Assembly (NCBI GenBank): GCA_903813345.2
Contig: CAIIXF020000012.1
Span: 22,828,184 to 22,892,183 of the forward strand
DNA length: 64,000 bases
Direction: 5' to 3'
Source: Owenia fusiformis
Taxonomy: Eukaryota; Annelida; Polychaeta; Sabellida; Oweniidae
Of the stretch, positions 22,102 to 31,697 are shown piece by piece. The notes under the pieces are model-generated. The model did no database searches. It was not told the origin of the DNA and was given only the letters and a program-made list of their open reading frames with translations. Position 1 is the first letter of the stretch. Each line of letters begins with the position of its first letter. The position numbers and the translations under genes are program-made.

Positions 22102-22284
22102 ATGACGTCACCAAAAAACATGGAAGACGGACATTTTGTAAACGTTGATGAAAATGACTTTACTAGGGACAAGTATAGCAAAAATACAAATAGAAACTTA
22201 AAATTAACATTAATTCACAAACGAGTACGCCGTGATGTGCCAAATACAGAGTTAAGCTACTTGCACCGTCTCCATATTTTCTAA
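22102..22284 (+). CDS. Short ORF, possible remnant of a recombinase N-terminus
   Basis: ATG at 22102 opens about 60 codons including MEDGHFVNVDEND, DKYSKNTNRN and LTLIHKRVRR. The acidic stretch followed by a KNT/NRN motif reminds me of the N-terminus of Crypton-type/DUF3504 proteins found in animal genomes, but the match is short and from memory. No catalytic domain follows. It could equally be chance. Confidence 0.2.
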   Translation: MTSPKNMEDGHFVNVDENDFTRDKYSKNTNRNLKLTLIHKRVRRDVPNTELSYLHRLHIF

Positions 22285-22387
22285 AAATATTGCTAACGTG
22301 GTTCGGAGAAAAGGTTGTGAAATGAAGCCATGCCGATTGATGATTGTTGTCTATATGTGTATTATTAGTTTACTCGGACTAACAAAA

Positions 22388-22553
22388 CAATTGTAGACCT
22401 CTCCATTCGATCAACCGTCAAAATCATATACCTCGACTGTAAACCTTGAAACTACTGTTGACAGAGACCCAAGGTCTCTGTCAACAGTAGTTTTTCGGTT
22501 TACAGTCTCGGTATACAATTTTGCCGGTTGGCCTCTGGGGAGGTCAACAATTG
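22388..22553. repeat. Palindrome C1, 166 bp
   Basis: Ends CAATTGTAGACCTC and GAGGTCAACAATTG. The core pairs through CTACTGTTGACAGAGACC and GGTCTCTGTCAACAGTAG with a loop of about 3 nt, so the centre is perfect. Confidence 0.9.
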
Positions 22554-22774
22554 TAAACTGTTGACCACTACTAGGCAGTTGACCCCTATTTTTGAAAAAT
22601 TGTTTTTTTAATGTTGAAAGTTTTTTAATTTTGAAAAATAAGTTGTTTAAAAAATTACAAGCATTCGACGGTTTGGGGATTTTTTGCTAAAATATGATAC
22701 CTTTACTTCAAATATGTTCACGTGATATTCGATTATATATTCGTCCAATTATTATATTATTTGGACTAACAGAA

Positions 22775-22906
22775 CAATTGTTAACCTCTCTTTTCGGTCA
22801 ACTGGCAAAAGTGTCCTCGACCTCTGGTCCTGATCAACAGTACTTTCAAGGTTTACAGTATCGGTATACAATTTTGCCAGTTGACCTTAAGAGAGGTCTA
22901 CAATTG
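22775..22906. repeat. Palindrome C2, 132 bp
   Basis: Same family as C1: ends CAATTGTTAACCTCTC and GAGAGGTCTACAATTG, with GGTCAACTGGCAAAA pairing to TTTTGCCAGTTGACC. The centre is diverged and shorter than in C1. Confidence 0.85.
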
Positions 22907-22949
22907 TATATTATATCCTTCAAATTATTATATTCTTCGGACTAACAAA

Positions 22950-23101
22950 CAATTGTTAACCTCTCTATTCGGTCAACTGGCCAAAGTGTATACCTCAACA
23001 GTAAACCCTGAGAGTACTGTTAACCTCGACCTCCGAACTTTCAAGGATTACAGTATCGGTATACAATTTTGCCAGTTGACCTCAAGAGAGGTCTACAATT
23101 G
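22950..23101. repeat. Palindrome C3, 152 bp
   Basis: Third copy, 43 bp after C2, with the same ends. C2 and C3 share the flank TTATTATATT followed by TCGGACTAACA or TTGGACTAACA; C1 has the same GGACTAACA upstream. Confidence 0.85.
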
Positions 23102-24067
23102 TATATCGTATATCCTTCGTTATCCCACCCAAAGTATGTTGTATACGCTGCTCAGGAGTTTACGCAATCCAGGAGTTGTACATCGTTCTCAAGAGTTGTA
23201 TAGGATGAGTGTTGGTTTAATGATATTGCAGTTATACAGTGCTATTATATAAAGGTTATTTACTGAGAGGTATTCAATATTGGTTTTATTTCGAGAGACA
23301 ATATGATATTTCCCGAGGGCCCGGGATATCTGGGATAACTGTACCCCTATCAATTTACCTTTTTGGGCCCTAAATCTTATCACTTTTGTTTACCTTTTTA
23401 CTCAGTCGGAGAGAAGGAATCCAAAGAGAGCAATAATTCTACACGTGCGTCGGGCAAGATTTCCATTAAACGGGTAACTAAACGGCCTCTCTAATAAAGT
23501 CAATTAAACGTTTTTACACGTTGGCTCTCCAAATTGGAGGAAATATAAGAATCATATCATATTATATCATAGATGAAGCAATCATCCCATCAACATAAGC
23601 TCACGAATGTCATAGTTAAACTGTTTTAGTTATAATTTGATAAACAGTGGTAACGTACATCTACTAGTTTATCACTGTTCCACAGATGGATGACAGATAA
23701 TATCCAATAGCTCATCATGTTTACCGAGAACGAAAGATGTTTGTCCACCATTTTGAATGATACTAACTGGAGTCAGGGTCATCAAGCTATAGGGCAGTGG
23801 TTTATGAAAATAGATTGGGTTACTGAAGCTTGCCATGTTAAAGGCGATTGAACTATGTTATAGAACAACGTCCAGTACATTATAATATGCATATGTAAGA
23901 GTATACATTTTTGAAAATACATATAAAGGATCTTCGCCCGCAGGACGTATATTCTGAATGCCTTGAGAAGAACGCAAATATGGGTAGGCTAATTGGTAAT
24001 GGTGTTGCAATAGTAGCATTTAAAAATCTGTTCCTCTCGAGATTTATGGTCTTCTGAAATTATACTA
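23102..24067. other. Interior of the composite element, right part
   Basis: No coding or structural feature recognised apart from the flanking palindromes and the right arm. Confidence 0.35.
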
Positions 24068-24377
24068 TTCATTGGTGTTGCTGCATCATTGCTCAAATCT
24101 AGAGGAGTGTTGTTGCATCTTCGGTTTGGTGTTGTTGCATCAATAGTGAGGAACTAAAACCGTGAAGTTATTGCTTCTTGGTGATGGTACATGTATACCA
24201 ATGACAGTTTCTTTAAATATAGATCATGCGCTAACTGCACGTGTATGGTTATTGAGCAACTCGTCCTAGAAATGGGTTTAATTGGGGAAACAAAATATCG
24301 TACGAAAATCTATCACCGGAAGTCTGGCCATCTTGATGCAACAACACGGTGTTGTTGCATCACGATACTCCCCAGTG

Positions 24378-24927
24378 AGTGCGTGATTTGGATACAACAA
24401 ACGTCGGCATTCTCTGATCTGAGGCACGGCCTTTAGAATGCCATAATGGTATGATCAGAAAAATCATCCGATTGTTACTGTAAACTATAAGTTGTTTCAA
24501 TTCAATAATGTGAAGAGGTGTTCGCTCCGCTCGCACGACATTCAGTGAATAAAGGAAGTAGTTTGATACTCATCGCATCATCTAACAGGCGACCTAGAAT
24601 GAAGAAATATATATCACATGTTATCACTAGGCCTAATATTGAATCTCAATGTGTCCTAAGTTGTATTTTACAACGATAGTGTCGATTCTTTTTTTGAGTT
24701 TTGAGCATAAACAACATCCAAAAATAAAAAATTCGAGATGAGGAAGCCCTAGTGTAAAACTAAACGCACGCTCGTGAAAACCATTCCATGATCTAATCGA
24801 AATACTAATATAATTTCGAACTAAGTACTAGTATGTAATCTGGGATGAAATTGTGTAGCTCTGTGTTTATACAGATGATAAAATTTTGATTGAAATAATA
24901 TAAAGCATTTCATTTATTACTGGTAAT
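24378..24927. other. Non-coding stretch
   Basis: Contains GTTCGCTCCGCTCGCAC at about 24521, which resembles the G/C-rich centre of palindrome B but lacks arms. Nothing else seen. Confidence 0.35.
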
Positions 24928-25109
24928 TACAGTAAAACTTGTGTATAGTGAACATTTTTTTGCCAAGGAAAAACGTTCACTGTAGGTAGGTGTTCACTAG
25001 AGAGAGGGTAATTTATACAGAAGTCAGTGGACTATGTGCGTAGGAAGGGTGTCCACTAAGGACAGGTGTTCACTAGAGAGAGGTGTTCATTAAGACAGGT
25101 TTTACTGTA
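24928..25109. mobile_element. pogo/Tigger-like MITE, 182 bp
   Basis: TACAGTAAAACTTG at the left end and CAGGTTTTACTGTA at the right, TA-flanked. Inside are several GTGTTCACTAGAGAGAGG words. Same end motif as the element at 16815-16983. Confidence 0.7.
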
Positions 25110-25401
25110 TAATGATGTTCTCATTGAGCGAATCTACCTTTTAATCAGTCTAAACTTTAACTTTACCTGAATGATAAATTGTTCAGAGGATGAGGATTAG
25201 CTTTATCTCTACGATACTTTGTAACATGTAGCCTGAAGTATACATGCCAGCTTACACCCTTCGCCAGAGACTGACTAGTCTACACTCTTTCAATTAGAAT
25301 CTATTAGTAGGCAGAGATGATGAAACAGCCGAAATAAGTGATTTTTGAAATGTTACCAAGCCGGGGAATTTCAGTCACAAATTCCATGTTGATTTTGGAA
25401 A

Positions 25402-25924
25402 TACAGGCAGGGTGAGCCAAAAAAGATAGTCCAAACCAATCTTAAAACTCAGTCATCCATTTAAGTCATATTTGGTACGCTTGAACCTTGTTCAATTTTC
25501 TCTCAAGTTTCGTTTGTCTATTTCAAATGATGACGATTTTATGGCCATCTTACAAAACATGCTCCAAATGCCCAAACATACTAATATCATCTAGCATTAA
25601 CCCCCGGAATTTTATCGTAGGGGCTATGTCAAAGATAATGTGTACACTAACAATTAACCCTAAAGACATTAGAGATTTAAAACAAGAGATTAGAAGGGAA
25701 AGGAGAGCCATACACAGGATATCGTTAGCAAGAAAACTTCTCCCGATGCGTTCAAGCTTACCTCTAAAGACAAGATCGGCATTTTGAGCATGTTTTGTAA
25801 AATGGTCATAACATCTTGCCAATTCCACCGGTGAAACCTGGTGGAATGAAAGAAGATTGAACAAGGAGAGAACTGAGTTATTAAGATATTTTGGCGTTTT
25901 TGGCTTTTTTTGGCTCACTCTGTA
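25402..25924. mobile_element. mariner-type MITE, 523 bp
   Basis: The left end TACAGGCAGGGTGAGCCAAA and the right end TTTGGCTCACTCTGTA are inverted and TA-flanked, like mariner ends of the CAGGGTG..CAAAA type. Pairing continues inward (TTACAAAACATGCTC / GAGCATGTTTTGTAA), so it can fold into a long hairpin. ORFs inside are short and unlike transposase. Confidence 0.65.
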
Positions 25925-26521
25925 TATTGCTTCCATTTTCGTTTTGTGCATCTTACATTGTTTCGCTGATTCTAAGTTAATCAATTGCAAAATATACAAT
26001 GTAGAAATATGGATGTAATATGATATTTTAATGGATTTGCTAAAACGCTCAACATCGGCCTATAACAATGGCAAGAAATCAAATATTACCTAACTATTAA
26101 CGTTATTGACATTCACTTGTAATTAAAGCATTCGAAGACTTATAACACATCACTTAAAATACATTGGAGATCATTAGGATTGAGATTCATCAGCATTACA
26201 CCGTAGTCGACAGAGGGTGGTGTGCAAGCTAGTTGGATTCAGGATAGCAGATACTCAGTGATGACTATAGTTTCCGACATTCAACTTCAGTCATTCTGTA
26301 TCTCCGCTCATCAAATGTAGCGTAGATGAAGCGAGCAACAGCAACACAAAACAAGATAAAACTATTAGAAACTCATTGAACGTTCACGTTTATTCGCCAG
26401 TTTGGTGGAAGACATCCGCCTGGCACCTCCGTATATTTTTGGAACGGACAACAGTAAGAGACAAAACATACACCACATACGGCTATTATTTAATTATTTT
26501 TAAGAGGTTAGAATTTAGATT
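25925..26521. other. Presumed promoter and 5' UTR region of the Kv gene
   Basis: Sequence immediately upstream of the ATG at 26522. No TATA box or other core element can be assigned. Confidence 0.3.
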
Positions 26522-27157
26522 ATGGAAATTAAGGTGAAAGCTTACCAACCAAATGGCACTGAATTTGAAGCGTATAATACCGTACGTCAAGTGTCCAATC
26601 TTGACGATGCAGACACTGGCAAACAATTTATTAATACGCATGATGCTTGTGGTACGACAAGCGTTGGCATCGGAGTTACGCCGCAGACGATGGTTTTAAA
26701 CATAGGGGGTTCATTACACGAAGTGACCCGATCGACTCTACTAAGATTCCCCAAGACGAAACTTGCAAGACTAGATGAGTCAAGTCCTCATTTTCGTGCT
26801 CACAAAGGAGATTATTATTTCGATCGTTCGCCCGAAATGTTTTCATCCATTTTAAATTATTATCGTACGGGCGCCTTGCATTTACCGAACAGACTGTGTG
26901 GGCTAGCGTTCCAGGAGGAGTTGGACTTCTGGGGTATTGAAGAACAGGACATCGCCAGTTGTTGCTGGGGAAGTTTTAAAGAATCTCATTGTGTCAAGAG
27001 CGCCTTGGAAGGATTTGAGAAATGCTTCAACAATGCGCTTGAATCGGAAGAAGGCACGGCTGATAAAGGGGTTGAGCGTCGTCAGAAATGTGCGAGTGGG
27101 ATGAGGCAGAAGGTTTGGTTGGTAATGAACGACCCAACGAGCTCCACAGCTGCGAAG
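26522..27157 (+). CDS. Voltage-gated potassium channel, Kv3/Shaw type: T1-domain exon (partial gene)
   Basis: An ATG-led exon of 212 codons ending at a candidate donor GCGAAG|GTTGGT (phase 0). Residues 56-150 are a T1/BTB tetramerisation domain: VLNIGGSLHEV, then FPKTKLARL, then YYFDRSPEMFSSILNYYRTG. The HX5CX20CC zinc site of non-Shaker Kv subunits is intact (His120, Cys126, Cys147, Cys148). FWGIEEQDIASCCW and the closing VWLVMNDPTSSTAAK match Kv3/Shaw better than Kv2 or Kv4. The known role is subunit assembly of a plasma-membrane K+ channel. The S1-S6 exons are not found downstream in this window, so the gene is either split by a very long intron or incomplete. If translated past the donor the frame stops at 27202. 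Confidence 0.85.
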
Positions 27158-27639
27158 GTTGGTATGATATTTATTACATCAAATGTACGAACGTTGGTGT
27201 GAATGGACATCGGTCACCAATCCAGATGTACAAGGGAAGGAGGTCGTATTAATTTATGCTCCTACTCTCCATTGATTTATATGATGACCTCTTTCCCTTA
27301 TTATCTTACACAATCAGGGCCAGTAAGGGCCTTTAAAAAGGGGGAGCATAATCCCTGGGGGACCATCATTTCTTTCACACCGGGTCACCAATGCATTGAA
27401 GGAACTCGAAGGGAAAGTGACGAGTTTTGAGTTAGTTTCGTCACAATCGTTATAATATTCTTGCACTCACCATACCACGCTATCAATATTTTCTAAAAAT
27501 ATAAATCTCCCAATATAATATCATTGGATAATACTTGGATTGATTTTGTTATCTGACATTGAAATGTTGACTTCTCATTTTCAATTCCAATGATTAATTT
27601 GGACATTTCTAGGACTTAAATCTTCAATAAATTGTGATG
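27158..27639. other. Start of the presumed Kv intron
   Basis: Non-coding between the T1 exon donor and the retrotransposon target site. An ORF at 27203-27430 has no recognisable domain. Confidence 0.4.
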
Positions 27640-27643
27640 GGAA
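27640..27643. repeat. Target-site duplication GGAA, left copy
   Basis: GGAA directly precedes the left LTR; the same four bases follow the right LTR at 38944-38947. Short, so the match could be chance, but it fits a 4-bp duplication. Confidence 0.5.
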
Positions 27644-28045
27644 TGAAGCTTCGAGCTTTGTTGTTTAAATAGCTCTGTGGGTTCTTCATAAAATAATATG
27701 GATTGGTCTTGTAATGTAAAAAAGACAAGATTAACACAGAATTAATATACTCATAAAACTGTACTTTATTCCAAGTAAAAGACTAAACATGTACAATTAC
27801 ACTCTTCAGTGTAAAATAAAACTGTTCAAAGATAAAGAAAGAATGAAAATGAGATTAATAAGATGAAAAGAAATGATGTGTGATGTTCCCCCCGATCTAA
27901 CTCTCTACTGAATGAAGCCCAAAATTTCTGTTAAATACCCCCAAGTTATAGGAAATGAAAGGCAATCCCTTACCCTACAAAACCTATAAGAAACCCATTG
28001 AAAGATGGCAGCACAATACGGTGAATCAACATGAAAAATGCTATA
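27644..28045 (-). repeat. 3' LTR, 402 bp
   Basis: Same length and, by eye, same sequence as 38542-38943. The element-sense 3' end is the canonical CA (TG on the + strand at 27644); the 5' end begins TATAGC in the outer copy and is preceded by TG only at the inner junction, so the terminal dinucleotide is unusual. AATAAA on the - strand (27770-27765) is a plausible polyadenylation signal. Confidence 0.93.
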
Positions 28046-28047
28046 CA

Positions 28048-28058
28048 ACCCCCACCCA
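28048..28058 (-). other. Polypurine tract
   Basis: The - strand reads TTTGGGTGGGGG just before the 3' LTR, the expected position of the plus-strand primer. It contains one or two T interruptions. Confidence 0.6.
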
Positions 28059-28175
28059 AATAAAATGACAATTCTCCTGACATTGTACGTACTAAAAAAA
28101 CTGAAAATATGCAAAATCTAAATAAATGTATATGATATTTTAACAATGTCCTATAAACGTCGTCATAATAAACCA

Positions 28176-28714
28176 TATTATTATATACCCAATATGTAAC
28201 ACTAATCCTGATTGGTCAATACCTAGTCACGTGTTCCGAAATAGATTTACTATTTCCCTCGGAAAGTTATATTCCCTCAAATGTGACATCAGCGGGAATA
28301 TACATTTGAACTATTGCCCGCTGACGTCACAATTGCAAGTTATATTACCCTTGGAAACGTCTGCGCATCATCACTGCGCAGACGAAAAACAGAAAAATGT
28401 AGGATGAGCACAAACACAAATCAACTTCGTTCACCATGACAGACTTGCGTGAACGATACAATATAAGCAACGTGTATAAAGTTCCCTAAGCTCCATACGT
28501 CTGTGTAATTTCAAGTGTTATGATAATCTATTCCGCGTGTTAAACGCGATTGAATTTGTCAAGTGAGAGTCTCAGAGGCAAAAAATTCTGTTGAGCATCT
28601 GATGACGTCACAGCTTATAATGCTAACAATGGACCCGGGGAGGGGGCTTTCTAAGCCTTTTTGGCCTTCACAGAGAAAACGGGACAAGAGTACGGTATAG
28701 GGTATATAATAAAA
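28176..28714. mobile_element. TIR unit nested in the retrotransposon spacer (locus D)
   Basis: TATTATTATATACCC at the left faces GGGTATATAATAAAA at the right. Two TGACGTCA octamers lie inside (28322-28329 and 28603-28610), along with ATTCCCTC/GGGAATA words. No ORF. The right TIR runs directly into palindrome D. Confidence 0.55.
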
Positions 28715-28884
28715 CAAATAGTGACTGCCTAATTTCGAGCAATAGTGTAAATGATTTCCCCTTGGGAATATCCTCTACAATGTACTATTCCCTCAGCCTG
28801 CGGCTTCGGGAATAGTACATTGTAGAGGATATTCCCTCGGGGAAATAATTTACACTATTGCCCTCAATGGCAGTCACTATTTGT
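28714..28884. repeat. 171-bp palindrome (locus D)
   Basis: Arms ACAAATAGTGACTGCC and GGCAGTCACTATTTGT, continuing through AATAGTGTAAAT/ATTTACACTATT and GGGAATATCCTCTACAATG and its complement to a centre CCCTCAGCCTGCGGCTTCGGG. Only a few mismatches. Confidence 0.9.
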
Positions 28885-31697
28885 ATAATAAGTTCCGATT
28901 TTATAATCCGCGTATCTAGTCCTGGATCCAATGCGATGCTGTAATACGTGCATCTAGTCCACGATGTAATATTTTCGAATCCAAAATATGCACCGTCTTA
29001 GTAGTCGAAATAATATCCATAATCCGTATATCACATGCACGTCCGCATCGTGTCCATTATCGAATATGTCCGTATCCTCGCTGAAGAATCCATAATAAAA
29101 TATCCATTTCCTTGTAGCAGTGTTCATAATAAACGTTTTCGTTGGAGAAAAGAATTGTTCATAATAACAGGAGATCGTACATCTTCAGCTCCTTCATCAG
29201 TTGTCGAAATCCTCTGTGGCTCCACTCCATCCGAAATCTGCGTCGTCTGCATCTCCATAAGACATAGGCATCGCCTTCACAGGTCATCTTCATCGCTTCT
29301 TCACGGTTAGGTATTCGTCATCTACTTCAGGTCGTCATAGGAAATCGCTTACTGGGATCCCGGGCAATTAATTTTTTAATTCTCAAAAAGTTCTCCAAAA
29401 GTGTCTTTAAGAAACATTTTTCTTATTAACATGTCTTTAACTTGCTTTTCTATGTGACATAAACAAGTCTTCTACGTGTTCTAAACTCTTCATGAATTTA
29501 ATTTTCTTCAAGACATCAATTTCTCTTCATTGACAAGTAACTAGTCTTTCTATCTCTTCAACATACAAACTTTTCACTTGACTTGTCTTTCATGACTGAG
29601 CGTTTTTCAACTCTTCAACTCTTCTAGCAACTCTTCAACTTCAACTCTTCATATAATTATTTACATTTTCTCTCTATTCTTCAAAATGATCTCTGATTGT
29701 TACTTGTGAAACTTGTCTTTATCTTTAAAATGCACTGAGTGGTTAGTCTTTTAAAATAAAAGATGCAAATTGCTTACGAACAGTAAGAAAGAATATAAAT
29801 ATGGCTTAACATGTTTTCCATAATAGGCAGGACAAATTCCAAAAAGTAATAACACAATTATACATATCTAGCGATTTAACATTAACATCAATAATGCAAC
29901 ATGGGTTTCAGACTCTGCCAAGATTACTAAAACCTTTTCATCAGGTCGCCCCCTCTTGCTAGGACTTTGTTTCCGAAAGTAAATCAGTAACACCTCAGTG
30001 CACAATATATAGCATTTTACTTTTGATTTTCCAAAGAATTCTATATTTTCATACTTAGCGCTATGTATTGCACAAATACAAACAAATTGCTATATTCAAA
30101 TATAAATGACTAATCTCTCATGTATTCATTTCACTAAACCTGATGATTGATGGCTGTCATAACAAAATCTCGTTGTAGGATCCACAGTTTGTACTTTCTT
30201 ACAAAACTGAGAAAACCACTTGCCTGGGCTTCAATTCAATTCTCTATTGAACCCTAAATTTGACAATTTATGATCGTCATCATAACATTATCCAGTTGCC
30301 GCTCAGGAAATAACCATAATATTTCGAGCATGTACATGGCAAAATCTCATAACAAATAGTGTGGAATAAAACAATAAAATGCAAAATCAGAAACTTAAAG
30401 ACAAGATATCCCAAAGATAACATTATCCCGTCCAGCAGGAATATGTTTCTTGATAGACTAAAATCATCATAATCTTATGATGCAATTTCCACAATACACA
30501 AACAGAAAAACATGCGATATACTTTTATGCTTTCGCATTCTCAAAAGATACAACTTGCTCACTGTAAGTAATATTTAAAATCATTAGCCATTTGATTCCT
30601 CTTAAAGTCATAGCAAAATTATTCTCCAACCCTGGTTCATGAGGCCGAGTTTAAAACAAAACTGCACTAATTCTACATAATACCGAGTAATTCCAACTAA
30701 TGTTACTGTTAGTGCACGTGGGCTAACTGATACCTATAATTCAACTTAGATGCGATATCCAAGGATAAATATCAGTCATTCTACCCCACTGCTTTACATG
30801 TGGATCATTTGTTACCTATGATTCAACTTAGATGCGATATCCAAGAATAAGTAACAACCACACAACCTCGATTTAAAACAACATTGAACTCTTCTTCTAG
30901 CTAACTTATCAACTTAGATGCAATATCCAAGAACACATGACAAGAAGCCGACTTTACATCTCATCATTTAAGTACCATATTAAAATGCCAGGCCTTACTA
31001 CACGAATGGAATATGAAATTCCATCATAATTTTCTATAACAAACCACCAGTCTCAAACTACCCCCTCCATTTTCATGGAATTTCATATCTCTTAATAAAA
31101 CCAGATAAAACGATCCCTATGTGTATTTTCGACAAGCACACGTTTAATTACTGTAAAACATAAATTGTCTTCAGAAATCTCATTTTACAAGTTACTGTAC
31201 TCTTCAGTCTTTTTGTTATTTGCTTACTTTTAATTTTTTAATTCTAATTGTTTACTCTTTATTGTTACTTCTAATTGCCCGGGCAACCACATATTACAAA
31301 TCTCATTCATCCATTCATCAGCGACACAAAACAAACATGCATTCTTGCCAAATACGGATGTTTGACTCTTTCTATGCATAATTAATAAAAAAAAATGTTC
31401 TTCAATACTACAAAATGGTCCTGTTTTCATACTTGAAAGGCTTTACCTCCCCTGAACAATTCTTTTGCAATTCATGTTTTCATCCACTAGCCATTAAAAT
31501 ATACCTATATGCAATTCCATTGAGAGTTTGAAATAAAAGATCTTTTAAGGTACGCGTTGATGATTTTATTTACTTTTTTTGTTGTTGTTTGTTTTTCTTT
31601 TAAATAATCATGAGGTAAACAACGTTGTCATCCATTTAACTAACTATTTCCTTTTTATATGTATATACATTATTTACATTTTCGACTAATTAATCAA

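Larger units (their letters stand above)
21299..24377. mobile_element. 3.1-kb composite element with inverted arms of about 300 bp
   Basis: Left arm 21299-21590 and right arm 24068-24377 are reverse complements, roughly 85-90% identical by eye; both outer ends read CACTGGGG inward. Each arm carries its own small palindrome of GATGCAACAACAC facing GTGTTGTTGCATC (left 21316-21342) and repeated GATGCAACAACACC words. The interior holds a tandem duplication (about 21930-22050), a TGACGTCA octamer, a short ORF and three palindromes. No transposase was recognised, so it is a foldback-type or non-autonomous element. Confidence 0.65.
28046..31697 (-). other. 3.6-kb non-coding 3' spacer of the retrotransposon
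   Basis: Lies between the pol stop and the 3' LTR. No ORF over about 90 codons and no envelope-like protein. It contains a nested TIR/palindrome element (28176-28884), a CTCTTCA-rich stretch (about 29440-29660) and three copies of CAACTTAGATGCGATATCCAA or near variants (about 30747, 30819, 30911). Confidence 0.7.

Noticed and set aside
22694-23252. ORFs across the palindrome cluster
   Set aside because: Generated by repeated palindromes C2 and C3; no domain and no start context.
21240-24436. Matching ORFs beginning MYTNDSF on opposite strands
   Set aside because: Explained by the inverted arms of the composite element; repeated GATGCAACAACACC DNA words encode odd Cys-rich peptides.
28046-31697. 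Envelope gene of the retrotransposon
   Set aside because: No ORF over about 90 codons and no signal peptide plus membrane anchor in the spacer.
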